Positions 8,550 to 17,276 of a stretch of 64,000 nucleotides of DNA are shown here, one piece after another. How positions within the stretch are numbered: the stretch's first letter is position 1; the number at the start of each line of letters is the position of its first letter. Made by a program: the position numbers and the translations under genes. Under the pieces are notes generated by a model, which was given only the letters and a program-made list of their open reading frames with translations, was not told the origin of the DNA and ran no database searches. The stretch is from Thalassotalea euphylliae (GTDB taxonomy: Bacteria; Pseudomonadota; Gammaproteobacteria; Enterobacterales; Alteromonadaceae), in the NCBI RefSeq assembly GCF_003390375.1, contig NZ_QUOT01000001.1, positions 372,001 to 436,000 on the forward strand, read 5' to 3'.

Positions 8550-10679
8550 ATGTATCAATTTTTAGCGTTAACTTCTCCGGGTATTGAAATTTTATTGGTG
8601 GATGAAATCCAACAATTAGGTGGAAGCAACGTGGTGCAAAAGCCTGAAGGTGTATATTTTACCGCTGAGCTTGAGCAAGCTTATCACATCGTTTTATGGA
8701 CACGTTTAGCAAGTCGCGTGTTGCTGAAATTAAGTGAAGGCGATGCACAAAACAAAGATGACTTGTACCAAGCCGCGAAAGCGGTTGAGTGGGATGATTG
8801 TTTTTCACCTGAGCATTCTTTTGCTATTGATTTTGTCGGTAAAAGCCGAGAAATACGCAACAGTCAGTTTGGCGGTTTAACGGTAAAAGATGCCATCGTC
8901 GATTACTTTAGAGAAAACAATTTAGATCGCCCATCGGTGAGTAAACAAGATCCTGATATTCGAATTCAAGCACGACTATTAAAAGGGCAAGTAAGCTTTT
9001 ACCTAGACTTCTCAGGGCGCGGTTTGTTCCAGCGTGGCTACCGTAAAGACAGTGGCGCTGCGCCATTAAAAGAAAACCTAGCTGCCGCAATGGTGATCCG
9101 CTCAGGTTGGTTAGAAGATACTAGCCGCCCATTAGTTGACCCTATGTGTGGTTCAGGCACAGTGCTAATCGAAGCTGTTGGCCTTGCGACCAAACAAGCG
9201 CCAGGCTTAGAGCGCGAATATTGGGGCTTTGAACACTGGTTTGGTCATGATGACGCTTTATGGCAACAAGCATTTGATAATGCCAACCAAGCATCAAGCG
9301 AAAATTTCTCAAACTTTACTGGCAAGGTTTATGGCAGTGATATTGACAGCCGAGTTGTTAATACCGCTAAACAAAATGCCCGTAAAGCTGGTATTTCTGA
9401 CTTAATTGAATTTAGCTGCAAAGATGCCGGTAAGATCAACAATGTATTTTCAAAACCCGGTGTAATGTTGTTTAACCCGCCATATGGCGAGCGTATTGGT
9501 GAATTACCAGAGCTAGTCGAACTATTTGGCGAGTTTGGTGGTAAACTAAAACAGCAATATGCCAATTGGCGAGTATCGATATTAACGGCTAATACCGAAT
9601 TGTTGTCTTTATTAAAACTGGCAACGAGTAAGCGCTATAAATTTAAAAATGGTCCGTTAGATTGTTTGCTAGCGATTTACGATTTAGATGAAAAGCAGTT
9701 AGCGAAAGATAGCCTGCACGGCAGTGTTGATCTCAGTCAACAGCCATCTGATTTTGCCAACCGGTTAAAGAAAAATCTAAAGGCGTTAAAAGGTTGGGTA
9801 AAGGCAGAGAATATTGAGTGTTTCCGTTGTTACGATGCTGACATTCCTGAATACAATGTCGCAGTTGATGTCTATCAAGACTATTTAGTCATCCAAGAAT
9901 ACGCCGCACCAGCCAAAATCGCACCAGAAAAAGTCGCGAAACGACTACAGGAAGTTTTATTTTGGGCGCCAAAAGTTACGGAAATAGAAACCAGTAAAGT
10001 GGTTCTAAAAACGCGTCAAAAGCAAAAGGGCAGCAATCAGTACAACAAACTGAATAAAAAGAACCAAGCTTTAGTAGTGAACGAGCACGGTGCCAAACTG
10101 AAAGTGAATCTATGGGATTACTTAGATACTGGCCTGTTCCTAGATCATCGAAAAACAAGACAAATCGTTGCAAAATGGGCAAAAGACAAAAGCTTACTAA
10201 ATTTGTTTGCCTACACTGGGTCAGTGTCTGTACAAGCGGCTTTGCATGGCGCAGAAAAAGTTACCACGGTAGATATGTCAAACACTTACTTAAACTGGGC
10301 ACAAGAGAACTTTGCCTTGAACCAGTTAGTGAGCCACAAATATGAGTTTATTCAAGCAGACTGTTTAAACTGGCTAAAAGAAAATACTGATAAGTACCAA
10401 CGTATTTTTATCGACCCGCCAACGTTTTCAAACTCAAAACGCATGGAAGATGCGTTTGATGTGCAACGCGACCATATTGCGATGATAACAGACGCACTTG
10501 GTTCGTTAACAGACGACGGCGAAATCATGTTCACCAATAATAAGCGCAACTTCAAAATCGATGTAGAAGCACTTGCCGCGCTTGGCTTACAAGCACGAAA
10601 TTTAACGGACAAAACTCGCGATAAAGATTTTGCTCGAAATAAGCATATTCATAATAGCTGGTTGATCACCCGCAAATAA
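8550..10679 (+). CDS. rlmL: Bifunctional 23S rRNA methyltransferase RlmKL (m7G2069, m2G2445)
   Basis: 709 residues (E. coli RlmKL has 702). Fusion of two SAM-dependent methyltransferases that modify helix 74 of 23S rRNA during 50S assembly. Order: ferredoxin-like plus THUMP RNA-binding region (about 1-155), the RlmL half with PMCGSGTVLIEA and catalytic NPPYGERIGE near residue 309, then the RlmK half with LNLFAYTGSVSVQAALHGA and DPPTFSNSKRM near residue 622. Full length with both active sites present. It starts the run rlmKL, glutaredoxin-like gene, uup. Confidence 0.95.
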   Translation: MYQFLALTSPGIEILLVDEIQQLGGSNVVQKPEGVYFTAELEQAYHIVLWTRLASRVLLKLSEGDAQNKDDLYQAAKAVEWDDCFSPEHSFAIDFVGKSREIRNSQFGGLTVKDAIVDYFRENNLDRPSVSKQDPDIRIQARLLKGQVSFYLDFSGRGLFQRGYRKDSGAAPLKENLAAAMVIRSGWLEDTSRPLVDPMCGSGTVLIEAVGLATKQAPGLEREYWGFEHWFGHDDALWQQAFDNANQASSENFSNFTGKVYGSDIDSRVVNTAKQNARKAGISDLIEFSCKDAGKINNVFSKPGVMLFNPPYGERIGELPELVELFGEFGGKLKQQYANWRVSILTANTELLSLLKLATSKRYKFKNGPLDCLLAIYDLDEKQLAKDSLHGSVDLSQQPSDFANRLKKNLKALKGWVKAENIECFRCYDADIPEYNVAVDVYQDYLVIQEYAAPAKIAPEKVAKRLQEVLFWAPKVTEIETSKVVLKTRQKQKGSNQYNKLNKKNQALVVNEHGAKLKVNLWDYLDTGLFLDHRKTRQIVAKWAKDKSLLNLFAYTGSVSVQAALHGAEKVTTVDMSNTYLNWAQENFALNQLVSHKYEFIQADCLNWLKENTDKYQRIFIDPPTFSNSKRMEDAFDVQRDHIAMITDALGSLTDDGEIMFTNNKRNFKIDVEALAALGLQARNLTDKTRDKDFARNKHIHNSWLITRK

Positions 10680-10734
10680 ACTGGATAAGCGCAGAATCTA
10701 TAAACAACAAACAACAATCAGTAAACAACATATA

Positions 10735-10995
10735 ATGAAGATTGAACACGGATTTATTTTATATGGCAGCCAAGGCTGCCATTTGTGCGAAGATGCACTT
10801 GCACTGTGTCAGCAATTAACCATGCCAGTGATGTTAACAATCGTAGATATTGTCGACGAAGAAGATTTAGTTGAAGCTTACGGTCAGCATATACCAGTAA
10901 TGCAACGCGACATTGATGGTAAAGAGCTATTATGGCCATTTGACCTTGAACAACTGAATCAATTTGTTGCTGACGGCTTAGCGCTAGAAAACTAA
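10735..10995 (+). CDS. Glutaredoxin-like DUF836 protein
   Basis: 86 residues, thioredoxin fold. A CxxC pair C15-H-L-C18 follows LYGSQG, and IPVMQRD gives the cis-proline region, both standard for glutaredoxin-like proteins of the DUF836 group. Likely a small cytosolic thiol-disulfide protein. Encoded 55 bases after rlmKL and 75 before uup, an order common in gammaproteobacteria. Confidence 0.8.
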   Translation: MKIEHGFILYGSQGCHLCEDALALCQQLTMPVMLTIVDIVDEEDLVEAYGQHIPVMQRDIDGKELLWPFDLEQLNQFVADGLALEN

Positions 10996-11070
10996 GCACA
11001 AGTAATTAATCGATAAACAGAAATCACTAACAAATAACTAAAAATAGCGAAAAAGAGTAGTAATAACCCC

Positions 11071-12978
11071 ATGGAATTAATTCGTATAACCAATGCTGAA
11101 CTTGCTTTTGGCGATGCAAAAATTCTCGATGATGCTGAGCTAAGAATAAATCAAGGTGAGCGTGTGTGTTTGGTTGGCCGCAATGGTGCTGGCAAATCTT
11201 CGCTATTAAAAATCGTCAGCGGTCGTCAACAACTCGATGATGGTCAGTTGACTTTTTCGAACGATATTCGCATTGCTATGTTAGAGCAAGATCCGCCGCA
11301 AACCTGTGATAAAACTGTTTTCGATTATGTTTCTGAAGGCTTGCATGCCAATGCAGAGCTAATTAAGCAATATCATCATTTAGTTACACTGGTTGCCGAA
11401 CAGCCGAATGAGAAAAACTTAGATGCTTTGGCGAATGTTCAACAGCAGTTAGAACAGGCGAATGCGTGGCAAGACGAACAGCGCATTGAACAAGTGTTAA
11501 GTACATTAGCACTTGATGCAGATAAAACGGTTGATCAACTCTCTGGTGGTTGGCTTAGAAAACTTGCCTTAGCCAAGGCTTTGGTAACGAACCCTGATGT
11601 GCTGCTGCTTGATGAACCAACAAACCACTTGGATATTGACAGTGTCTTATGGTTAGAGCAATTTTTGAAAAACTTTGCTGGTACTATTGTGTTTATTAGC
11701 CATGACCGTGCATTTATCCGCCGTTTATCTACCCGCATTGTTGATTTAGATCGCGGGCAGTTAACGAGCTATCCAGGTGATTACGATAAGTATATCGAAC
11801 AAAAGCAGCATGACTTGCAAGTAGAAGCGCAGCAAAATGCGTTGTTTGATAAAAAACTTGCGGAAGAAGAGGCTTGGATCCGTCAGGGTATTAAAGCGCG
11901 CCGTACTCGCAATGAAGGGCGAGTGCGTGCACTTGAACGCTTGCGTGTAGAGCGTAAACAACGCCGAGACTTGAAATCGCAAGGGGATATCGAAATATCC
12001 AGCGGCGATCGTTCAGGCAAGCTTGTCTTTGAAGCACAAGATACTTCAATTGCCTTTGGCGATAAACGCGTGATTAATCATTTAAACCTGCTTGTTAGCC
12101 GAGGTGATCGCTTAGCACTGATTGGTGCTAACGGCACAGGTAAATCAACGCTAATTAAGCTGTTGATGGAACAACTCAAACCTACATCAGGCAAGGTACG
12201 TGTTGGTGTTAACTTAGATATAGCTTATTTTGATCAGCACCGCGAACAGCTAGACCCAAATAAAACCGTGCAAGACACGGTTGCTGATGGTAAGCAGGAG
12301 GTCACGTTAAATGGCCGCGGTCGTCATGTACTGGGTTACCTGCAAGACTTTTTATTCAGTCCCAAACGCGCTCGCACGCCAGTAAGAGCATTATCTGGTG
12401 GTGAAAAAAATCGTTTATTACTTGCCAGATTATTTTTACGTCCAAGCAATTTGTTGATTCTCGATGAGCCAACCAATGATTTGGATATTGAAACCTTAGA
12501 ACTTTTAGAAGAAGTTGTTGCCAACTACAACGGAACTGTTGTGTTGGTGAGCCATGACCGTGACTTCGTGAATAACTGTGTTAATACCTGTTTGTATTTT
12601 GATGGCAGTGGCCATATTGAACAAATTGTCGGCGGTTACGACGATGTTGATCAATACCTAGCCTACAAGGCGACACAACGAAAAGCGCATGAAGAACAAT
12701 TAAAACCTACGCAAACCGCTGAAAAACCCAAACAAAAGCAAGATAAACCTGCTGCTAAGAAAAAATTATCTTATAAAGAGGCAAGAGAGCTTGAAGCTTT
12801 GCCGGAGGAAATAGATAATCTGGAGTTATTAATTGGTGAGTTACAAGATCAGGTTAACCAACCTGACTTTTTTAGCCAAGACACAGCAACAACTCAGAAA
12901 ATATTGAACCAGCTGCAAGAAAGTGAGTCAAAGCTCGAAGCTGCTTACGACAGGTGGCAAGAGTTAGATGAAAAATAA
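11071..12978 (+). CDS. uup: ABC-F ATPase Uup
   Basis: 635 residues, two ABC ATPase domains on one chain and no membrane segments. Walker A is GRNGAGKS (36-43) and GANGTGKS (near 352); signature motifs are LSGGWLRKLALAKAL and LSGGEKNRLLLARL; Walker B regions are LLLDEPTNHLDID and LILDEPTNDLDIE. The C-terminal 90 residues form a charged coiled coil (from about 545) as in E. coli Uup, which contacts DNA and the ribosome. ABC-F proteins act on translation; uup mutants raise precise excision of transposons. Confidence 0.93.
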   Translation: MELIRITNAELAFGDAKILDDAELRINQGERVCLVGRNGAGKSSLLKIVSGRQQLDDGQLTFSNDIRIAMLEQDPPQTCDKTVFDYVSEGLHANAELIKQYHHLVTLVAEQPNEKNLDALANVQQQLEQANAWQDEQRIEQVLSTLALDADKTVDQLSGGWLRKLALAKALVTNPDVLLLDEPTNHLDIDSVLWLEQFLKNFAGTIVFISHDRAFIRRLSTRIVDLDRGQLTSYPGDYDKYIEQKQHDLQVEAQQNALFDKKLAEEEAWIRQGIKARRTRNEGRVRALERLRVERKQRRDLKSQGDIEISSGDRSGKLVFEAQDTSIAFGDKRVINHLNLLVSRGDRLALIGANGTGKSTLIKLLMEQLKPTSGKVRVGVNLDIAYFDQHREQLDPNKTVQDTVADGKQEVTLNGRGRHVLGYLQDFLFSPKRARTPVRALSGGEKNRLLLARLFLRPSNLLILDEPTNDLDIETLELLEEVVANYNGTVVLVSHDRDFVNNCVNTCLYFDGSGHIEQIVGGYDDVDQYLAYKATQRKAHEEQLKPTQTAEKPKQKQDKPAAKKKLSYKEARELEALPEEIDNLELLIGELQDQVNQPDFFSQDTATTQKILNQLQESESKLEAAYDRWQELDEK

Positions 12979-12998
12979 TAAGTGAGATAAGTAGTTAG

Positions 12999-14744
12999 AT
13001 GAAAAGTATTGTGAAATCTCTGGTTGCCCTTAGTGTAGCCAGCGCATTATCGGCAGCTGCGGTAAACGCTGCAACCTATGAAGTCGTTGATCTAGGTGAA
13101 GTTAACTCACTTAAATTTTCTTACGGTCAGCAAGTTAATAACCTTGGAGAATCTGCCGTACAAGGTACCGACTTATATAATATTCCTGTTCAATTTCAAT
13201 ACCTTGATGAAGATGACTACGACGTAATTGTTAACAATGCTGATCGTACTCATGAGCTAGTTAATAACCTAGAAGATATTGAAGACGAAGCAGCACTGCG
13301 CGCAGGCAACCCAACAGCAAATGACTTAGTGTGGGTAACACGCTTCCTAGAAAGCCAGGGCAGCAGCCGTTTTCAAAAAATTGGTGACACTGTTGCCATG
13401 ATCAATCGTGGTGGCCAAACAGAAGAATTTGTTGTCTTTGATACAACCTTTGCCAACACCAATACGTTAACGCGATCAACGGTTGATTTTATTAATGGCA
13501 TTACCGAAAACGGTTGGGTTTACGGTAATGCATCTGCACCTTTTCTGCCAATCGATTTCACCGAAAGCGACGGTGACGAAGTCACACATTGGGTAAGAGA
13601 CTTTGAAACTCGTGCATACATTTCGACAGATTATGGTCAAACCATTAAACCAGTTTTAGCGCCAGAAACTCGTTTTTATAACGGTCAGTCAGCTATCTTG
13701 GATATGAACGGTACAACTGCTGTTGGTTACGTGAGTAATCAATTAAATCAAGATCGAGTTGATGATATAGAAGATGATACAGGTGGCTGTGCTGATCCAA
13801 ATATTATTGATGACATTCCGTTTGAGGTTTGTGTGCAAAACTTATCAAGCGACTTGTACTTCTTGACCGCTTATCAGTGGGAATTAGATGACAGTGGTAA
13901 TGTGGTTAGTGAAAAAGATCTTGGTTTGTTAGTGACGCCTAATGAAGATGATGATCGTGTTTTTCGTAGCTATGCACAAGCAATCAATGCCAATGGTGTT
14001 GCAGTAGGTTTTAGCCATGGTTGGATTGATGAAACTGAAACATCACCAAGTCAAAACGAGCCTCGTCGCCTTTACCCGGTTGTTTATAAAAATGATGAAG
14101 TAACCAGCCTTGTTGAAGATCATGGTGAGGTAGGTGAAGGGCGTGCGTACGATATTAACGACAATGGTATCGCTGTTGGTTATGTCACTCGTTCAGTCAA
14201 TGGCTCAGTACGTGAAAAGTTTTATCATATTGATACTAACGCACCGGCTGGTGATATGACCATGGTATTTCCAGATGACTTTTTCACAGGTTCATCAAGT
14301 ACTGCATTTGCTATCAATAATGCAGGCTTAATTGTTGGTGAAGGTGAATTTGAAACGCAAAATAGTACTAGCCAACGCCGTACACATGCTTTCTTGTATG
14401 ATCTTAACAACGAAACCTTTACAGATATTAATGACTTCTTAACCTGTAACTCTGATTACACCATTATTGAAGCACGTGATATCAATGACAATAATGAAAT
14501 TTCTGCCACAGCTGTGGTAAAAGTGCCACGTCGAGATGCCAAAGGCGAATTAATGTTAGATGCCGAAGGTAACCAATTAGTTGAAGATGTTGTACGCGCG
14601 GTTACGCTAAGACCTATCAATGGCGAAATTGAAGATTGTACAGAAGTGTCTGAAGACAGAGTAGAGCGTCAGGGTGCTGGTTTAGGCGCTGGGCTATTAG
14701 CAATACTGTCTGCATTTGGTTTTAGACGTAAGCTTAAGCGTTAA
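12999..14744 (+). CDS. DUF3466 family exported protein with C-terminal sorting-like tail
   Basis: 581 residues. A Sec signal peptide is clear (MKSIVKSLVALSVASALSAA, cleavage likely after VNA, about residue 24). The body has repeated units such as AINANGVAVGFS, YDINDNGIAVGYV and AINNAGLIVGEGE, the HAF-like repeats of DUF3466. The end has Gly-rich GAGLGAG, a short hydrophobic stretch and basic RRKLKR, resembling a GlyGly-CTERM (rhombosortase) tail, though the glycine motif is imperfect. Very acidic overall, as expected for a surface protein of a marine bacterium. Function unknown. Starts 20 bases after uup and is followed by a strong terminator. Confidence 0.8.
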   Translation: MKSIVKSLVALSVASALSAAAVNAATYEVVDLGEVNSLKFSYGQQVNNLGESAVQGTDLYNIPVQFQYLDEDDYDVIVNNADRTHELVNNLEDIEDEAALRAGNPTANDLVWVTRFLESQGSSRFQKIGDTVAMINRGGQTEEFVVFDTTFANTNTLTRSTVDFINGITENGWVYGNASAPFLPIDFTESDGDEVTHWVRDFETRAYISTDYGQTIKPVLAPETRFYNGQSAILDMNGTTAVGYVSNQLNQDRVDDIEDDTGGCADPNIIDDIPFEVCVQNLSSDLYFLTAYQWELDDSGNVVSEKDLGLLVTPNEDDDRVFRSYAQAINANGVAVGFSHGWIDETETSPSQNEPRRLYPVVYKNDEVTSLVEDHGEVGEGRAYDINDNGIAVGYVTRSVNGSVREKFYHIDTNAPAGDMTMVFPDDFFTGSSSTAFAINNAGLIVGEGEFETQNSTSQRRTHAFLYDLNNETFTDINDFLTCNSDYTIIEARDINDNNEISATAVVKVPRRDAKGELMLDAEGNQLVEDVVRAVTLRPINGEIEDCTEVSEDRVERQGAGLGAGLLAILSAFGFRRKLKR

Positions 14745-14777
14745 ATCGTCACCAAAGATATAAAACTATTGAAACAT

Positions 14778-14804
14778 AAAACGGCTCACTTCGAGCCGTT
14801 TTTA
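14778..14804 (+). terminator. Rho-independent terminator of uup/DUF3466
   Basis: Ten-base stem AAAACGGCTC / GAGCCGTTTT with a 5-base loop and a run of T, 34 bases after the DUF3466 stop. Confidence 0.9.
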
Positions 14805-14892
14805 ATTTGGTGTTAACTAACATACTGGTTTATTGTGTTGTAATAACGGAGTCTAGCTAAAGTTAATTTACTTATATGCATCCACCTCTGTT

Positions 14893-14920
14893 ATGTCCAA
14901 TACTCTTTAGTATTGGACAT
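14893..14920. repeat. 28-bp perfect inverted repeat with dif-like 11-6-11 geometry
   Basis: ATGTCCAATAC, six central bases TCTTTA, then GTATTGGACAT: two perfect 11-base arms (12 if the outer T-A of the centre is counted). No T-run follows, so it is a poor terminator. It lies 72 bases upstream of the recombinase start. The arm and spacer sizes match the core site of a tyrosine recombinase, but the sequence is not a XerCD dif sequence. Confidence 0.7.
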
Positions 14921-14938
14921 GGCGATTTAAGGAGTTTA

Positions 14939-14969
14939 AACTAGTTTCATTATGATAATCATACTAGTT
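14939..14969. promoter_or_regulatory. 31-bp palindrome just upstream of the recombinase gene
   Basis: AACTAGT at 14939 and ACTAGTT at 14963 are perfect inverted ends, and the interior (TTCATTAT, G, ATAATCAT) is also nearly symmetrical. It ends 23 bases before the ATG at 14993, where an operator controlling the recombinase, or an arm-type binding site, could sit. Confidence 0.55.
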
Positions 14970-14992
14970 ATTTGTTTTTATTAACCTTAATC

Positions 14993-16267
14993 ATGGCTAT
15001 ATCTAAAACTAAACCTGTACCTTTATATCCAACATACTTTGATCTAATCGAGTTTGATTTTGAAGACTATCCAGAACTTAATGCTTTCTTTGATGAGCAA
15101 CCGGCTTGGTGGCTTGAACAATTCAACTGGGGAAAAGCTTATCTTGAATATGTTGGCCGAAATAAATCTCCACATACTTACGACAGATTTAGAAATGAAG
15201 TTGAACGTTTCTTACTTTGGTCGTTTCTCGAAAAACAAACACCGATTGATCAATTACGCAAAGCTGACATTCTTGAATATGCAGACTTTTGTTGGCAGCC
15301 GCCAATTAATTGGATTGGCACATCTAACCAAGAACGCTTTAAAGTGGCTGCCGGTTATTCTTCAGCGAATGAACATTGGGCACCATTTAAAGTTCAACTT
15401 TCAAAAAGCCAATTAAGTAAACTGACAGCCAATGCCCAGCCACTAGATGTTAATCAACTAAAAAAGAAATACCGACCGTCACAACAAACACTCACATCCA
15501 TGTTCACGGGTATTATTGTTTTCTACAACTACCTAATGAGTGAAGAATTTTGTTTAGGTAATCCTGCACAAATTGCAAAGAAAGACTGTCGCCACTTTAT
15601 TACTGATGTACAAGTGAAAGAAGTTAATCGCTTAAGCAGCACGCAATGGCAATACGTACTTGATGTTGCTGTTGAAATGGCTGATGAAGATGCCGTTTAT
15701 GAACGTAACTTGTTTGTGATTGCGGCTTTGAAAACCTTGTTTTTGCGTATTTCGGAGTTGTCAGAACGTGCTACTTGGTCACCCATTATGGGACATTTTT
15801 GGTTGGATGATGACGACAACTGGTGGCTAAAAGTTTTTGGTAAAGGCAGAAAGCTTAGAGATGTAACTGTGCCTGTTGATTTCTTACCATTTCTTGAGCG
15901 ATATCGATTATCACGTGGACTTTATGGCTTACCTTCAAGTAATGAAAATACAGTACTTGTTGAGAAAATTCGTGGTCAAGGTGGTATGACAGCTCGCCAT
16001 TTACGTCGCATTGTACAAGCTGTTTTTGATCAAGCTTACGATAAAATGCGCCAATATGAAGGTGAAAATAAAGCACTGCGATTAAAAGAAGCCACAACTC
16101 ACTGGTTAAGGCATACCGGAGCGAGTATGGAAATTGAACGAGGCCGCGAACTTAAAGATGTTTCTGAAGACTTAGGCCACGCCAGTATGGCGACAACCGA
16201 TACCGTTTATGTTCAAACCGAAAATAAACAACGTGCAGCAAGTGGTAAAAAACGTAAGGTTAATTAA
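14993..16267 (+). CDS. Orphan tyrosine recombinase/integrase
   Basis: 424 residues from ATG 14993 (a TTG seven codons upstream is possible but weaker). Complete tyrosine-recombinase active site: R252 (in LFLRISELSE), the beta-hairpin Lys region GKGRKLRDV, H370 and R373 (in HWLRHTG), H396 (in DLGHAS) and nucleophile Y406 (in DTVYVQT). An N-terminal SAM-like core-binding domain is at about 40-190. No excisionase, phage or cargo genes adjoin it and no tRNA lies beside it, so it is not an obvious island integrase. Two palindromic sites lie just upstream. Probably a chromosomal recombinase of unknown target. Confidence 0.88.
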   Translation: MAISKTKPVPLYPTYFDLIEFDFEDYPELNAFFDEQPAWWLEQFNWGKAYLEYVGRNKSPHTYDRFRNEVERFLLWSFLEKQTPIDQLRKADILEYADFCWQPPINWIGTSNQERFKVAAGYSSANEHWAPFKVQLSKSQLSKLTANAQPLDVNQLKKKYRPSQQTLTSMFTGIIVFYNYLMSEEFCLGNPAQIAKKDCRHFITDVQVKEVNRLSSTQWQYVLDVAVEMADEDAVYERNLFVIAALKTLFLRISELSERATWSPIMGHFWLDDDDNWWLKVFGKGRKLRDVTVPVDFLPFLERYRLSRGLYGLPSSNENTVLVEKIRGQGGMTARHLRRIVQAVFDQAYDKMRQYEGENKALRLKEATTHWLRHTGASMEIERGRELKDVSEDLGHASMATTDTVYVQTENKQRAASGKKRKVN

Positions 16268-16343
16268 TAACTTAATTCCTTTAAAATCCCTTCAAAGACA
16301 AGTAAGCCCCCTACTGTTTATCTATATGCGCTTGGTTAAAAAT

Positions 16344-16374
16344 AAAGCAGTTACTATTAAAAGGTAACTGCTTT
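16344..16374 (-). terminator. Hairpin between convergent recombinase and peptidase genes
   Basis: Eleven-base perfect stem AAAGCAGTTAC / GTAACTGCTTT with a 9-base loop. On the minus strand it is followed by TTATTTTT, so it probably ends the pyrC-to-peptidase transcript; on the plus strand the T-run is weak. Confidence 0.6.
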
Positions 16375-16430
16375 AAACAAGGTTTTGATAAAAGATTTTT
16401 TAATCTTGCGCTGAGCTTTTAATTATTCGC

Positions 16431-17276
16431 TTAGTTATTCGTTTGAATCTTCAGTGCTAACGCGGGGTCAAGGCGAACATTAAACCAGTTAATTCGCCAG
16501 TCTAAATGTGGGCCGGTTGATCTTCCTGTTGAACCAACTGCGGCAACTACATCACCTTGTTTCACTTTATCACCGACTTTTACATAGCTATCGCTTAAGT
16601 GTAGAAAAGTTGATGATACACCGTGGCCATGGTCGATAATCATAGTGCCACCGGAGTAAAACATATCGGCTACAGTTAAGGTAACAACACCGTCAGCAGG
16701 AGCTTTAACAGGATCACCTTTGTCACCAGCATAATCTAAGCCGTAATGTGGTGTTCTTGGTTCGCCATTATAAAACCGTTGGCTACCGTAAACCCCCGTC
16801 ACTATGCCCTTAATTGGCGCAACAAAACCATCAGCAAAGTAGGTTAAATCACTATCTGTTGCCCTCGCCGTTCTAACCTGCGCACTGTCTTTCTTGGCAC
16901 GTGCAACTGCTTTCGGGTTAGGTTTCATAATGCTTTTTTTGATACCGTTAACCCGCTGAATTTTGTACTCACGCGTTTCTGGGGTTAGCGTTTTCTGCTC
17001 AGTAGTGCCGTCAGGGTTGGTTACCACTAATTGATAACGTGATTTATCATCACGACCGAAGCCAAAAGCGAATTCACCTTGTTTACCCACTTTAAGCACT
17101 TTGTCGTTTAGCTTCACCACAGCTCCCGGTGTCGCTTGGCCAACAATTAAACCACCTTGGATCACTTCGCCTGAAAGCGTTAATTTTGCTTGAGCCGATA
17201 AGCTAACCAAGCTCGTTACAAGTAACAAAGGCAACGATTTTGAAACAGGCACTGAAAAAGTGAACGATTTAAACAC
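16431..17276 (-). CDS. Exported M23 family metallopeptidase (LytM-like)
   Basis: I use GTG 17276, because AAGGAG lies 9 bases upstream and the product then begins with a good signal peptide (MFKSFTFSVPVSKSLPLLLV, cleavage near SAQA); the longer ATG 17330 would put 18 odd residues in front. 281 residues. N-terminal beta region, then a C-terminal M23 domain: HYGLDYAG gives zinc ligands His and Asp, GTMIIDHGHG the core, and GPHLDWRINW the last motif. That motif is His-Leu-Asp where LytM enzymes have His-x-His, so activity may be altered. The start overlaps the stop of the upstream gene by 8 bases. Confidence 0.85.
   Translation of the reverse strand: MFKSFTFSVPVSKSLPLLLVTSLVSLSAQAKLTLSGEVIQGGLIVGQATPGAVVKLNDKVLKVGKQGEFAFGFGRDDKSRYQLVVTNPDGTTEQKTLTPETREYKIQRVNGIKKSIMKPNPKAVARAKKDSAQVRTARATDSDLTYFADGFVAPIKGIVTGVYGSQRFYNGEPRTPHYGLDYAGDKGDPVKAPADGVVTLTVADMFYSGGTMIIDHGHGVSSTFLHLSDSYVKVGDKVKQGDVVAAVGSTGRSTGPHLDWRINWFNVRLDPALALKIQTNN

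Noticed and set aside
14893..14920. Transcription terminator
   Set aside because: Strong stem but no T-run on either side, and the upstream gene already has a clear terminator at 14778-14804.
14745..16430. Prophage or genomic island marked by the integrase
   Set aside because: No phage, excisionase or cargo genes, no flanking direct repeats and no tRNA next to it; neighbours are ordinary chromosomal genes.
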